Assembly (NCBI RefSeq): GCF_002188635.1
Contig: NZ_NINX01000024.1
Coordinates: 1-64,000 of the forward strand
Reading direction: 5' to 3'
Length of the DNA stretch: 64,000 nucleotides
From: Pigmentiphaga sp. NML030171
GTDB taxonomy: Bacteria; Pseudomonadota; Gammaproteobacteria; Burkholderiales; Burkholderiaceae_B
Shown: in pieces, positions 1 to 9,352 of the stretch
How positions within the stretch are numbered: position 1 is the stretch's first letter
Layout of the letters: every line of letters starts with the position of its first letter
The notes under the pieces: generated by a model
What the model was told of the DNA's origin: nothing
Seen by the model: only the letters and a program-made list of their open reading frames with translations
Database searches by the model: none
Program-made: the position numbers and the translations under genes

Positions 1-1010
1 CGGCCGCGCTGCGCCCGGGCTGGCGCGCGCCCGCGGCGGCACTGGCCGCGCTGGCCGTCGGCATGGCGGGCGCCGCCTGGAACTGGGTGCAACCCTACGG
101 CGCGCCGCTGACCGTCCGGCTGGTCCAGGCCAATATCCCGCTGTCCGACAAGTTCGACCCGGCGCAGATCTGGCAGGGCATGGACCGGCACCGCGACCTG
201 GCCGAGCCCCCGCGGGCCGACGGCAAGCCCATCGCCCTGACGCTGCTGCCCGAGACCGCCGTGCCGGTGTTCCAGGACCAGCTCAGCGCCGAGGCCTGGA
301 AGGAATGGGTGGACAGCGCCGCGCTGCGGGGCGGCACGTTCGCGCTGGGCGTGGCCATGCGCGACATCCATCCCGACCGCGACTACTACTACAACAGCGT
401 CATCTCGCTGGATGGCCGCAGCTCGCCCGAACAACTGGTCGCCGGCCGCGTCGCGCACCGCTACGACAAGCGCCATCTGGTCCCCTTCGGCGAATTCGTG
501 CCGCCCGGCTTCCGCTGGTTCGTGGACGAGATGGTCATGCCGCTGGGTGACTTCGACCGGGGCCGGGAACGGCAGAAACCGTTCGACATCGGCGGCCAGT
601 ACATCGCGATGAACATCTGCTACGAGGACGTGTTCGGCGAGGAACTGCTGCCCGCGGTCCGGCCCGGGCCGGCCGACCCGGGCGCCACCATCCTCGCCAA
701 CGTCAGCAACCTGGCCTGGTTCGGCAATTCGCTGGCGCTGCCCCAGCACCTGCAGATGTCCCGCATGCGGGTGCGCGAGACCGGTCGCCCCATGCTGCGC
801 GCCACCAACACCGGCATGACGGCGGTGGTGGACGAGCGGGCGCAGGTGGTGGGCGAACTGGCGCCGCACACCGCCGGCGCGCTGGACGCCACGGTGCAGG
901 GCACCACGGGGCTCACGCCTTACGCCCGCACCGGCAACGTGCCCATCCTGTTCATCGTCGCGGCCCTGCTGGCGGTACTGGGCTGGCTGCGGGTCCGGCG
1001 CGTGGACTGA
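1..1010 (+). CDS. lnt: Apolipoprotein N-acyltransferase, C-terminal part (5' truncated by window edge)
   Basis: This is the last ~335 residues of the inner-membrane enzyme that adds the third acyl chain to the N-terminal cysteine of lipoproteins, the final step of lipoprotein maturation. The reading frame is open from base 3, so the N-terminal membrane domain lies outside the window. What is visible is the carbon-nitrogen hydrolase (nitrilase-like) domain, starting around RLVQANIP. The family's catalytic triad can be placed: Glu in LLPETAVP (near base 250), Lys in [14 protein letters not shown] (near 470) and Cys in NICYEDVF (codon 618-620). A final hydrophobic stretch ([15 protein letters not shown]) is the C-terminal membrane helix. 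The substrate class is represented here by pal and the metallo-beta-lactamase-fold lipoprotein. Identification is firm; only the start is missing. Confidence 0.93.
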   Translation, partial: AALRPGWRAPAAALAALAVGMAGAAWNWVQPYGAPLTVRLVQANIPLSDKFDPAQIWQGMDRHRDLAEPPRADGKPIALTLLPETAVPVFQDQLSAEAWKEWVDSAALRGGTFALGVAMRDIHPDRDYYYNSVISLDGRSSPEQLVAGRVAHRYDKRHLVPFGEFVPPGFRWFVDEMVMPLGDFDRGRERQKPFDIGGQYIAMNICYEDVFGEELLPAVRPGPADPGATILANVSNLAWFGNSLALPQHLQMSRMRVRETGRPMLRATNTGMTAVVDERAQVVGELAPHTAGALDATVQGTTGLTPYARTGNVPILFIVAALLAVLGWLRVRRVD

Positions 1011-1111
1011 GCCCGCCGCGGCACCGTCCGTCCGTATTTCGCCCGGGCCAGTTAAAATCCAGGGTTTGGCCGTGCCGCAAGGCCGCCCGCGGCCGCATCT
1101 ACTCCAACACC

Positions 1112-2011
1112 ATGCTGACATTTCAACAAATCATTCTCCGACTCCAGGAATACTGGAGCCAGCAAGGCTGCGCCCTCCTGCAGTCCTACGACATGGAAGT
1201 CGGTGCCGGCACGTCGCACACCGCCACCTTCCTGCGGGCGCTCGGCCCCGAGCCCTGGCGCGCGGCCTACGTCCAGCCCTCGCGCCGCCCCAAGGACGGC
1301 CGCTATGGCGAGAACCCCAACCGCCTGCAGCACTACTACCAGTACCAGGTGGTGCTCAAGCCCTCGCCCCCGAACATCCTCGACCTGTACATCGGTTCGC
1401 TGCAGGCGCTGGGCATCGATCCCCAGGAACACGACATCCGCTTCGTCGAGGACGACTGGGAAAACCCCACGCTGGGCGCCTGGGGCCTGGGCTGGGAGGT
1501 CTGGCTCAACGGCATGGAAGTGACGCAGTTCACCTATTTCCAGCAGGTCGGCGGCATCGACTGCAAGCCCATCATGGGCGAGATCACGTATGGCCTGGAG
1601 CGCCTGGCCATGTACCTGCAAGGCGTGGAAAGCGTATACGACCTGGTCTGGACCGAAGCGCCGGACGGCACGCGCGTCACCTACGGCGACGTCTACCACC
1701 AGAACGAAGTCGAGCAGTCCACCTACAACTTCGAGCATTCGTCGGCCGAGACCCTGTTCCGCCATTTCAACGACTACGAGGCCCAGGCCAAGCGCCTGGT
1801 GGAAGTGCCGCTGGCGCTGCCGGCCTACGAGATGGTGCTCAAGGCGGCCCACACCTTCAACCTGCTCGATGCCCGCGGCGCCATCAGCGTCACCGAGCGC
1901 GCCGCCTACATCGGCCGCATCCGCAACCTGTCGCGCGCCATCGCGCAGGCGTACTACGAATCACGAGAACGACTGGGCTTTCCCATGCTTGCACGCAAGG
2001 AGGCCGCGTAA
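1112..2011 (+). CDS. glyQ: Glycyl-tRNA synthetase alpha subunit
   Basis: The alpha chain (299 aa) of the bacterial heterotetrameric class II glycyl-tRNA synthetase holds the catalytic core that activates glycine with ATP. The protein begins with the family signature [14 protein letters not shown]. It continues with [19 protein letters not shown] and [19 protein letters not shown], the class II core segments typical of GlyQ. Length matches the family (about 290-305 aa). The start codon follows about 100 bp of intergenic DNA after lnt. The stop at 2009-2011 is immediately followed by the glyS ATG, so the two subunits are translationally coupled, as expected for a fixed-stoichiometry complex. 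Confidence 0.98.
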   Translation: MLTFQQIILRLQEYWSQQGCALLQSYDMEVGAGTSHTATFLRALGPEPWRAAYVQPSRRPKDGRYGENPNRLQHYYQYQVVLKPSPPNILDLYIGSLQALGIDPQEHDIRFVEDDWENPTLGAWGLGWEVWLNGMEVTQFTYFQQVGGIDCKPIMGEITYGLERLAMYLQGVESVYDLVWTEAPDGTRVTYGDVYHQNEVEQSTYNFEHSSAETLFRHFNDYEAQAKRLVEVPLALPAYEMVLKAAHTFNLLDARGAISVTERAAYIGRIRNLSRAIAQAYYESRERLGFPMLARKEAA

Positions 2012-4144
2012 ATGCCGGCCGCTCAACCCCTCCTGCTGGAACTGTTCACCGAGGAACTCCCGCCCAAGGCGCTCAACCGCCTGGGACAGGCCTTCGCCGA
2101 AGGCATCGCCGCCGGCCTGAAGAGCCGGGGCCTGTTGGCCGAGGGCAGCACCGCCACCGCCTATGCCACGCCGCGGCGGCTGGCCGTGCGCCTGTCGGCC
2201 GTGCTGCCGCAAGGGGCCGACAGCGAGTTCTCCGAAAAGCTCATGCCCGTGAGCGTGGGGCTGGACGCCAACGGCCAGCCCACGCCCGCGCTGCTGAAGA
2301 AGCTCGCGTCCAAGGGCCTGGAAGGCGTGGACGTCTCCGGGCTGGCGCGTGAGTCGGACGGCAAGAACGAACAGCTCGTGTACCGCGGCATCGCCAAGGG
2401 CGCGGCGCTGGCGCCCGCCTTGCAGGCGGCGCTGGAAGATACGCTGGGCAAGCTGCCCATCCCCAAGGTCATGAGCTACCAGTTGGCCGACGGCGTCACC
2501 ACCGTCCGCTTCGTGCGCCCCGCGCACGGCCTGGTCGCGCTGCACGGCGACACGGTGGTCGACATCTCCGCGCTGGGCCTGCGCGCCGGCCGCAACACGC
2601 GCGGCCACCGCTTCCAGTCGCAGGCGACGATCGAACTGCCCTCGGCCGACGCCTACGAGGCGCTGCTGCACGAGCCGGGCCGCGTGATCGCCTCGTTCGA
2701 ACAGCGTCGCGCCGCCATCGAGCGCCAGCTGCGCGACCAGGCCGAGCGCCTGCAGTCGTCGCTGGGCGACGAGGCCGACGTGGCCTCGCTGCTGGACGAG
2801 GTATGCGCGCTGGTCGAGTACCCCACGGTCTACGTGGGCGAGTTCGAATCCGAATTCCTTGCCGTGCCCCAGGAATGCCTGATCCTGACGATGCGGCTGA
2901 ACCAGAAGTACTTCCCGCTGTTCGACGCCGCCACCGGCAAGCTGACGCATCGCTTCCTGATCGTCAGCAACATGGCGCTGGCCAACCCGTCCAACATCGT
3001 CGAAGGCAACCAGCGGGTCGTGCGGCCGCGCTTGGCCGACGCGCGCTTCTTCTTCGAGACCGACAAGAAGGTGCCCCTGGCCCAGCGGGTCGAGCAACTC
3101 GCCACCGTCGTCTATCACAACAAGCTCGGCACCCAGCTCGAACGCGCGCAGCGCGTGCGCGCGCTGGCGCGCTGGGTGGCCGGCGCGATCGGCGCCGACC
3201 CCGAACGCGCGGACCGCGCCGCCCTGCTGGCCAAGGCCGATCTCGTCACCGGCATGGTGGGCGAGTTCCCGGAACTGCAGGGCGTCATGGGCGCCTACTA
3301 CGCGGCGGCGGACGGCGAAGCCCCCGACGTGGTCGAAGCCATCCGCCAGCAGTACCGCATCCGGCTGGACCGGCCCGTCGACGCCGACGGCGCCACGGCG
3401 GCCGCGCTGTTCGTGGCCGAACGCGCGGAAACGCTGCTGGGCATCTGGAGCATCGGCCTGGTGCCCACCGGCGACAAGGACCCCTACGGCCTGCGCCGCG
3501 CGGCGCTGGGACTGATCAGCGCGTTCGAGCAGCTCGATGCGGGTGGGCGCCTGCCCGCCGACGGCAGCGGACTCACGCTGGACGGCCTGCTGGCGCGGGC
3601 GGCGGAAACCTTCGCCACGCCGCCCACGGCGGCCCAGATCGACGAGGTCCGCGCCTTCGTGTTCGAACGCTACCGCAACCAGCTGGCCGGCCAGTTCGAC
3701 CGTGCCGCGGTCGATGCCGTGGTCGCCGTGACGCCGCCGCTGGCCCAGGTGCCGGCGCGGGTGCGCGCGGTGGTCGCCTTCTCGGCGCTGCCCGAGGCCG
3801 CCGCGCTGGCGGCCGCCAACAAGCGCATCGGCAACCTGCTCAAGAAGGTCGAGGGCGAACCCGGCGCGGTCGACGAAGCCCTGCTCAAGGAGCCGGCCGA
3901 ACAGGCGCTGGCGCAGGCCGTGCGCACGCTGCGGCCGCAGGCCGAAGGCAAGTTCGCGCAGGGCGACTTCGGCGGCGCCCTGACGGTGCTGTCGCAGGCC
4001 CGCGAACCGGTCGACGCCTTCTTCGCCGACGTCATGGTCATGGCCGAGGATCCCGCCGTGCGGGCCAACCGCCTGGCGCTGCTGGCCGAACTGCATCGCA
4101 CGATGAACCACGTGGCCGATCTGTCCCGTTTGGCAACCGCCTGA
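2012..4144 (+). CDS. glyS: Glycyl-tRNA synthetase beta subunit
   Basis: The beta chain (710 aa) of the alpha2beta2 glycyl-tRNA synthetase recognises tRNA-Gly. The N-terminus LLLELFTEELPPKAL is the classical GlyS opening. The central NQKYFPLFD and the RLADARFFFETD segment are family hallmarks. The C-terminal ~120 residues form the DALR-type anticodon-binding region, including VMVMAEDPAVRANRLALL. The ATG at 2012 directly abuts the glyQ stop, with an AGGAGG ribosome binding site inside the end of glyQ (about 1998-2003), so the start is well defined. Length fits the family. Confidence 0.98.
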   Translation: MPAAQPLLLELFTEELPPKALNRLGQAFAEGIAAGLKSRGLLAEGSTATAYATPRRLAVRLSAVLPQGADSEFSEKLMPVSVGLDANGQPTPALLKKLASKGLEGVDVSGLARESDGKNEQLVYRGIAKGAALAPALQAALEDTLGKLPIPKVMSYQLADGVTTVRFVRPAHGLVALHGDTVVDISALGLRAGRNTRGHRFQSQATIELPSADAYEALLHEPGRVIASFEQRRAAIERQLRDQAERLQSSLGDEADVASLLDEVCALVEYPTVYVGEFESEFLAVPQECLILTMRLNQKYFPLFDAATGKLTHRFLIVSNMALANPSNIVEGNQRVVRPRLADARFFFETDKKVPLAQRVEQLATVVYHNKLGTQLERAQRVRALARWVAGAIGADPERADRAALLAKADLVTGMVGEFPELQGVMGAYYAAADGEAPDVVEAIRQQYRIRLDRPVDADGATAAALFVAERAETLLGIWSIGLVPTGDKDPYGLRRAALGLISAFEQLDAGGRLPADGSGLTLDGLLARAAETFATPPTAAQIDEVRAFVFERYRNQLAGQFDRAAVDAVVAVTPPLAQVPARVRAVVAFSALPEAAALAAANKRIGNLLKKVEGEPGAVDEALLKEPAEQALAQAVRTLRPQAEGKFAQGDFGGALTVLSQAREPVDAFFADVMVMAEDPAVRANRLALLAELHRTMNHVADLSRLATA

Positions 4145-4287
4145 CATGATGAGCCCCCCGCTACGCGCTGACGCGCGCCCCCCAGGGGGCGACGCAGGCG
4201 GACCGGCAAAGCCGGATCCGCTGCGTCCCGGATCGAGTCGCGCTCGTTTCATGCGATGCGCATCGTGCCACACCATGGATACCTGAC
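4145..4287. repeat. Intergenic GC-rich palindromic module (dispersed family, copy 1)
   Basis: This gap between glyS and gmhB holds two short palindromic blocks. One is a C-run, a CTACGCGCTGACGCGCG stem and a CCCCCCAGGGGG hairpin. The other is GGACCGGCAAAGCCGGATCC. The second block recurs with one or two changes near 15413-15445, 26865-26905 and throughout 60461-61204. No coding sequence is visible. The hairpins could act as transcription barriers, but no U-tract follows them. Confidence 0.7.
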
Positions 4288-4863
4288 ATGCCCACCACTC
4301 CTGCCCGCCCCAAGCTGGTGGTCCTGGACCGCGACGGCGTCATCAACCAGGACAGCCCCGACTTCGTGAAGTCGCCGGACGAGTGGATTCCGCTGCCCGG
4401 CGCGCTCGAGGCCATCGCCCGGATCAACCAGGCCGGCTATCGCGTCGTGGTCGCCACCAACCAGTCGGGCCTGGGCCGAGGCCTGTTCGATGCGGCCACG
4501 CTGAACGCGATCCACGCCAAGCTGCGGGCGTCGCTGGCCAAGCATGGCGGCGCCATCGACGCCATCTTCGTCTGTCCGCATGCGCCGGATGAAGGCTGCG
4601 ACTGCCGCAAGCCGCTGCCCGGCCTGTACCGCGAAATCGCCCGGCGCTTCGAGGCCGACCTGCACGGCGTGCCCTCGGTGGGCGACTCGGCCCGCGACCT
4701 GGAAGCCGCGGCGGCCGCGGGATGCACGCCCTGGCTGGTACTGACCGGCAACGGCCCCAAGACCCTCGCCAAGGGGCAATTGCCGGCCGGCACCGTGGTC
4801 TGGAACGACCTGGGCGAGGTGGCCGACGCGCTCGAAGCCGCGGCCCAGGCCGAGGAGCACTGA
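4288..4863 (+). CDS. gmhB: D-glycero-D-manno-heptose-1,7-bisphosphate 7-phosphatase
   Basis: This HAD-superfamily phosphatase (191 aa) dephosphorylates heptose bisphosphate on the way to ADP-heptose for the LPS inner core. The HAD nucleophile motif is VVLDRDGVIN, with Asp14 and Asp16. Motif II is VVATNQSGLGRG, the distal motif is GDSARDLEAA, and the zinc-binding loop CPHAPDEGCDCRKP is diagnostic of the GmhB/HisB-N group. Length is typical. The stop codon overlaps the start of the acyltransferase (TGATG at 4861-4865), which suggests an envelope-biogenesis operon. Other HAD histidinol phosphatases share the fold, but this loop and the absence of a fused dehydratase favour GmhB. Confidence 0.94.
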   Translation: MPTTPARPKLVVLDRDGVINQDSPDFVKSPDEWIPLPGALEAIARINQAGYRVVVATNQSGLGRGLFDAATLNAIHAKLRASLAKHGGAIDAIFVCPHAPDEGCDCRKPLPGLYREIARRFEADLHGVPSVGDSARDLEAAAAAGCTPWLVLTGNGPKTLAKGQLPAGTVVWNDLGEVADALEAAAQAEEH

Positions 4864-5615
4864 TGCGCTGGCTCCGGTCGCTGCTGTTCTCGGTTTTCTT
4901 CATCGCCACGGTCATTCCCTACGCCATCGCCTGCGTGCTGTGGCTGCCGCTGCCCCTGCGGTGGCGCTACCGGCTCACGATAGGCTGGCCGCGCCTGATG
5001 ATCTGGGGTGCCCGCTGGATCGTCGGCATACGGTGGCGCGTCAAGGGCTGGGAAAACCTGCCCGATCAACCGGCCATCCTGCTGCCCAAGCACCAGTCGA
5101 CCTGGGAAACCATGTTCCTGGCCGGCTGGATGCCGCGCGAGATCTGCTACGTGTACAAGCGCGAACTGAACTGGGTGCCGTTCTTCGGCTGGGGCCTGGC
5201 GGGGCTGCGCATGATCGCCATCGACCGCAAGAAAGGCAGCGACGCCTTCGAGCAGGTGGTGGCGCAGGGCCGCGAGCGCCTGGCCGCGGGCCGCTGGATG
5301 GTGATGTTCCCGGAAGGCACCCGCATCGCTCCGGGCAAGAAAGGCAAGTACAAGAGCGGCGGCGCTCGCCTGGCCGCCCGAACCGGCGCCCTGGTGGTGC
5401 CCATCGCCCACAACGCGGGCGAATGCTGGCCGCGCAAGGCCTTCGTCAAGCGCCCCGGCCTGGTCACCGTTTCCATCGGCCCGCCTATCGATCCGCAGGG
5501 CCTGACCGCCGACGAGATCAACCGCCGCGTCGAGGACTGGATCGAAGCCGAGATGCGCCAGCTCAACCCCGAGCGCTATCCGGAGGCCCGGGGCGCCGAA
5601 CGCGCCGCCGGTTGA
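4863..5615 (+). CDS. plsC: 1-acyl-sn-glycerol-3-phosphate acyltransferase (PlsC-like)
   Basis: This lysophosphatidate acyltransferase-type membrane enzyme (250 aa) makes phosphatidic acid, the phospholipid precursor. It has an N-terminal hydrophobic helix (SLLFSVFFIATVIPYAIACVL). The acyltransferase motif I appears as KHQSTWET, an HX4E form instead of the usual HX4D. Motif III is FPEGTR. The ATG overlaps the gmhB stop in a TGATG arrangement, so the start chosen is the coupled one at 4863; a longer upstream reading is possible but would lie wholly within gmhB. The stop is followed 5 bp later by the next ATG. PlsC family membership is secure; substrate preference is inferred. Confidence 0.9.
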   Translation: MRWLRSLLFSVFFIATVIPYAIACVLWLPLPLRWRYRLTIGWPRLMIWGARWIVGIRWRVKGWENLPDQPAILLPKHQSTWETMFLAGWMPREICYVYKRELNWVPFFGWGLAGLRMIAIDRKKGSDAFEQVVAQGRERLAAGRWMVMFPEGTRIAPGKKGKYKSGGARLAARTGALVVPIAHNAGECWPRKAFVKRPGLVTVSIGPPIDPQGLTADEINRRVEDWIEAEMRQLNPERYPEARGAERAAG

Positions 5616-5620
5616 CCGCC

Positions 5621-6559
5621 ATGGCCACACGTCCCGCTACCGATCCCGGCGCGCCTCCGGCTCCGCAGCGAGAGACCGCTCCACAGTCCGCGCAGCTCGA
5701 CCTGTTCGCCGAGCCTCCCCCCCAGGCCGTGGCCGCGCCCGCGGCGGCCGCGCCCGCCGTCCTCGCGCCCGCCGCGCCGGCGCCCGCCTCCCCGGCCATC
5801 CAGCTGCCGCCCGGCGCGCGCTGGCACGAAGTGGTGGCCGAGGGACAGCGGATACGATTCGTTCTGCAACGCTCGCGCCGCCGCACCATAGGTTTCCTGA
5901 TCGGCGACGACGGCCTGCGCGTGACGGCGCCGCGCTGGGTCGGCCTGGCAGAAATCGACGGCGCGGTCCGCGAGAAGGCGCGCTGGATCCTGTCCAAGCT
6001 GCACGAGTGGCAGCAGCGCCGGGAACGGCTCGCACTGAACCAGACGCGCTGGGAAGAAGGAGGCGACCTGCCCTACCTGGGCCGCCGCATCGTCATGCGC
6101 CTGGACGCGCAACGCGACACCGGGCTGGCTACCGCCGACCTCGACGCGCCGGCCGATGGCGACGTGCTTTGGCTGGGCCTGCCGCCCGACGCGACGGCGG
6201 CCCGCATCCGCGATACCGTCCAGGCCTGGCTGCAAGGCCGTGCCCGCGTCCTGTTCGACGTCCGCCTGCGCGACTTCCTGGCCCGCACCGGGCTTTCCAT
6301 CAGCCGCTGGCGCCTGTCGTCGGCCGCCACGCGCTGGGGATCGTGCACCAGCGAGGGCAGCATCCTGCTGAACTGGCGCCTGATCCATTTCCCGGTCGAC
6401 ATCATCGACTACGTCATCGCGCACGAGCTGGCGCACCTGCGCGAGATGAACCATGGCCCGGGATTCTGGGCCGAGGTCGGCCAGCTGATGCCCGGTTTCG
6501 AGAACGCCCGCGACGCCCTGCGGCGCCACGATCCAGGCAGCCTGCCGCGGTTCGACTAG
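5621..6559 (+). CDS. YgjP-type (DUF45) zinc metallohydrolase
   Basis: A 312-aa protein with a proline/alanine-rich, probably disordered N-terminal ~65 residues and a C-terminal metallopeptidase-like domain. The zinc site is visible as HELAHLREMNHGPGFW: HExxH plus a third histidine, the pattern of the YgjP/SprT-like gluzincin group. Upstream, VQRSRRRTIGF-like and RWGSCTSEGSILLNWRL segments match the DUF45 family (RWGSC.. is its second hallmark). The family's physiological substrate is not settled. The start follows plsC by 5 bp, so it is probably co-transcribed with gmhB-plsC. The low-complexity N-terminus makes a later start conceivable, but no better ribosome binding site was seen. Confidence 0.88.
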   Translation: MATRPATDPGAPPAPQRETAPQSAQLDLFAEPPPQAVAAPAAAAPAVLAPAAPAPASPAIQLPPGARWHEVVAEGQRIRFVLQRSRRRTIGFLIGDDGLRVTAPRWVGLAEIDGAVREKARWILSKLHEWQQRRERLALNQTRWEEGGDLPYLGRRIVMRLDAQRDTGLATADLDAPADGDVLWLGLPPDATAARIRDTVQAWLQGRARVLFDVRLRDFLARTGLSISRWRLSSAATRWGSCTSEGSILLNWRLIHFPVDIIDYVIAHELAHLREMNHGPGFWAEVGQLMPGFENARDALRRHDPGSLPRFD

Positions 6560-6613
6560 GCCTGTTTACACTAAGGGGCCGGATTCCCCTTCCCACGATT
6601 AGCGAGGTCATCC

Positions 6614-7009
6614 ATGCGACTACTCCACACCATGCTCCGGGTCGGCGACATGCAACGTTCGATCGACTTCTACACCAAGGTCCTGGGCATGCGCCTGCTG
6701 CGCAGCAAGGACTATCCCGACGGCAAGTTCACGCTGGCCTTCGTCGGCTACCAGGACGAGAAGGACGGCGCGGTGATCGAACTCACGCACAACTGGGGCG
6801 TGGACAAGTACGACCTGGGCACCGGCTACGGCCACATCGCCGTGGCGGTCGACGATGCCTATGCCGCCTGTGACCGGGTGCGCGAACTGGGCGGCAAGGT
6901 CACGCGCGAGGCCGGCCCCATGAAGCACGGCTCCACGGTCATCGCCTTCGTCGAGGACCCGGACGGCTACAAGATCGAGTTCATCCAGGCCAACACCCAC
7001 AAGGACTGA
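6614..7009 (+). CDS. gloA: Lactoylglutathione lyase (glyoxalase I)
   Basis: This enzyme (131 aa) converts the methylglyoxal-glutathione hemithioacetal into S-lactoylglutathione, detoxifying methylglyoxal. All four metal ligands of the Ni-type bacterial enzyme are present at the canonical positions: His5, Glu56, His74 and Glu122. The flanking motifs are [33 protein letters not shown] and [11 protein letters not shown]. Length agrees with the E. coli-like short class. A short untranslated gap (6560-6613) separates it from the metallohydrolase, so it may have its own promoter. Confidence 0.97.
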   Translation: MRLLHTMLRVGDMQRSIDFYTKVLGMRLLRSKDYPDGKFTLAFVGYQDEKDGAVIELTHNWGVDKYDLGTGYGHIAVAVDDAYAACDRVRELGGKVTREAGPMKHGSTVIAFVEDPDGYKIEFIQANTHKD

Positions 7010-7031
7010 CGCGCGGCCGCGCGGCGCGCCG

Positions 7032-8201
7032 CTATCGGCCCGCCGTGCGCAGGCGCTCCAGTTCGGCGAAGAAGCCGTCCACCTTCGCCTGCCCTTCCCG
7101 TCGCAGTGCCTCGTCGCGGCGCGCGCAGCCTTCGGCGTCCTCCAGCGCGCCCGCCTGTCCCACCTGCCGCGAGACCTCCTGCACCAGCCGGCACATGGGA
7201 TGGCGGCGGCGGCCGAACGCCAGCAAGGCCTGATCCAGCGTCCCTTCCGCCCCCAGCGACTCGGCCAGCACCACCGCATCCTCGAGCGCCATCGCACCGC
7301 CCTGCCCCATGAAGGGCGTCGAGGCATGCGCGGCATCGCCGATCAGCAGCACCCGCCCGCGGTGCCAGGGCAAGGGCGCGATCACCTCCTCCACGCCGGT
7401 GTACAGCACCTCGGCCCCCTCGCCCAGTTGATCCAGGAAGGGCGCCGCCGGCCCCCCGAACTCGGCGAAGCGCTCGCGCATCAGTGCCGGCCACGCCGCG
7501 CGCTCGTACCAGCAGTCCCGGGGTTCGAGCATGACGCCGAACAGATAGAGCTTCTCGTCGCTGATGGGCATGATGCCCAGGCGCTTGCCCGTGCCCATCA
7601 TCATGATCTTGGCGTCGAGCTCCCGCGGACGATCGTGCACGCTGCGCCAGACGCCAAAGCCCGAATAGGTCGGCGCCAGCTCCGGGAATGCCTCGGCCCG
7701 TACCTGGGATCGAATGCCGTCGGCGCCGATGACCAGGTCGCAGGCGGCTCGCGTGCCGTCGGACAGGACCACGCGCACCGGACCGTCGTCCTGGGCGGAC
7801 GACAGGCTGGCCAGCGTCGTGCCGAGCTTGAGCGCGATGCCCAGCTCCTGGATGCGGCCGGCCAGGATGCGATGGAGTTCGGCACGCTTGATGCCGAGGA
7901 TGGCAGGCAGTCCCTCCGGCGAGGGATAGACCGTCTCGACGATGAACGAGCCGTCCGGGCCGAAATAGCGGTTGCGCCCGCCCGGCACGGCAAAACCCGC
8001 CTGCAGGATCTGCGCAAGCACGCCGATTTCCCGCAACGCCCGCAGGCCATTGCTGTAGATGAACAGCCCGGAGCTCTGGAACTGCCAGGCCTGCTGCTTT
8101 TCCACCAGGGTCACCCGCGTGCCTTGCTGCGCGAGCGCGATCGCCGCCGAGCAACCGGCGATGCCGGCGCCGACGATCAGGGCGTGGTCGATTCGAGGCA
8201 T
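7032..8201 (-). CDS. FAD-dependent aromatic-hydroxylase-type monooxygenase
   Basis: A 389-aa flavoprotein of the p-hydroxybenzoate hydroxylase/salicylate hydroxylase-like group. The N-terminal Rossmann motif is LIVGAGIAGCSAAIALAQ, the NAD(P)H/FAD DG motif is DLVIGADGIRSQVR, and the second FAD-ribityl GD motif is LIGDAAHASTPFMGQGG. The start was set at 8201 because a GGAG site sits 7 nt upstream and the Rossmann fold begins at once. It is transcribed divergently from an AraC-type gene 127 bp away. The AraC protein is therefore the likely regulator and the pair a small inducible module. The substrate cannot be told from sequence. Confidence 0.9.
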   Translation of the reverse strand: MPRIDHALIVGAGIAGCSAAIALAQQGTRVTLVEKQQAWQFQSSGLFIYSNGLRALREIGVLAQILQAGFAVPGGRNRYFGPDGSFIVETVYPSPEGLPAILGIKRAELHRILAGRIQELGIALKLGTTLASLSSAQDDGPVRVVLSDGTRAACDLVIGADGIRSQVRAEAFPELAPTYSGFGVWRSVHDRPRELDAKIMMMGTGKRLGIMPISDEKLYLFGVMLEPRDCWYERAAWPALMRERFAEFGGPAAPFLDQLGEGAEVLYTGVEEVIAPLPWHRGRVLLIGDAAHASTPFMGQGGAMALEDAVVLAESLGAEGTLDQALLAFGRRRHPMCRLVQEVSRQVGQAGALEDAEGCARRDEALRREGQAKVDGFFAELERLRTAGR

Positions 8202-8328
8202 GATAATCTCCGTGTCGATTCCATGAGTGTCGATGCCGCCGGCTCCCGCCTCAACCCTCGAGACGCCGGATCCGGGCACCAAGCGTCCGGAAATCCGCCA
8301 CGCGGCGCGTCCCGACTTCCGATTCCGC

Positions 8329-9270
8329 ATGCACGCTTCCGGAGACCTTCTGAGCCGCCTGCTCGCCCACTGGCGATCCGATCGCGCGGTGACGGCCCGT
8401 TTCACGCTGTCCGCGCCCTGGGCCTTGCGATCGGATGGCGTCGAAGGCGCGCTGATCAGGATGGCGACCGGGACTCCCTACTGGATCGCCGTCGGCCAGG
8501 ACGAACCGCAAAGGATCGAGGCCGGCGACATCCTGATGCTGCCCCACGGCGACACGCATACCATCTCGTCCACGCCCGGGCTGCCCGCGCGTCCGTTCCA
8601 GCCACTGATCGCGGCGCACCAGGTCGGCGCCCACGGCGAACGGCCCATCGTGTTCTCGCACGGCGGCGACGGCGCGGTCACGGGCATGTTCTCGCTCCAC
8701 CTGTGGATGCCGGAGAGCGGCGTGGGCACGCTGGTCGATACCCTGCCCCGGCTGATCGTGATCCGCCGGAGCGAGGCGCCGATGACGGCCGCGCTGGCGC
8801 AGACGATGGAGTCGCTGGTCGACCAATCGCTGCTGCAGCCCCCGGGATGGCAGCTGGCGACGGCCCGCATGGCCGACCTGTTGCTGGCGCACATCCTGGG
8901 GGAACACCTGCGAGCCTCGGCCGAACGGGGCGCCGGCATGCTGCGCGGCATGGCGGACCAGGGCATCGCGCGCGCCATGCTGGCCATCCATGACCATCCC
9001 GGGCGCCCCTGGACCGTGGCCACGCTGGCCTCGGCCTGCCATCTCTCGCGCACGGTGTTCAGCGAACGCTTCCGGCACCTGGTGGGCATGACGCCCATGC
9101 AGTACCTGGCCTCGTACCGCATGGCCGTCGCCGCCGAGAAACTCAAGGATCCCGCCCTGACCCTGGACGACATCGCCGCCGTCGTGGGCTACGAATCGGA
9201 CAAGGCGTTCGCGCGCGCTTTCCGGCGCTGGAACGGCATGACGCCCGCGGCCTACGCCCGCCGCCGCTGA
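8329..9270 (+). CDS. AraC-family transcriptional regulator with N-terminal cupin
   Basis: The protein (313 aa from this start) has an N-terminal cupin effector domain. IEAGDILMLPHGDTHTI is typical of the AraC cupin_6 group. The C-terminal double helix-turn-helix runs roughly from RPWTVATLASACHLSRTVF to the final GMTPAAYARRR. An in-frame ATG at 8227 would add 34 residues (347 aa) but leave only 25 bp to the divergent monooxygenase. The downstream ATG at 8329 coincides with the start of the conserved domain and leaves a plausible 127-bp shared promoter region. Neither start has a good ribosome binding site, so the choice is uncertain. It probably controls the adjacent FAD monooxygenase. Confidence 0.85.
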   Translation: MHASGDLLSRLLAHWRSDRAVTARFTLSAPWALRSDGVEGALIRMATGTPYWIAVGQDEPQRIEAGDILMLPHGDTHTISSTPGLPARPFQPLIAAHQVGAHGERPIVFSHGGDGAVTGMFSLHLWMPESGVGTLVDTLPRLIVIRRSEAPMTAALAQTMESLVDQSLLQPPGWQLATARMADLLLAHILGEHLRASAERGAGMLRGMADQGIARAMLAIHDHPGRPWTVATLASACHLSRTVFSERFRHLVGMTPMQYLASYRMAVAAEKLKDPALTLDDIAAVVGYESDKAFARAFRRWNGMTPAAYARRR

Positions 9271-9352
9271 CCGGCAGCCGGACGAATCGCTACAATCAGC
9301 GGGATTTGCCGCGCCTCCCAGGCCGGCGCCTTGTCCTCTACTCCTGTCGCGC

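Noticed and set aside
1961-4276. 771-codon open frame on the minus strand across glyS
   Set aside because: It is antisense to the certain glyQ/glyS genes. The His/Arg/Gly-rich composition is that of a GC-biased shadow frame, and no domain is recognisable.
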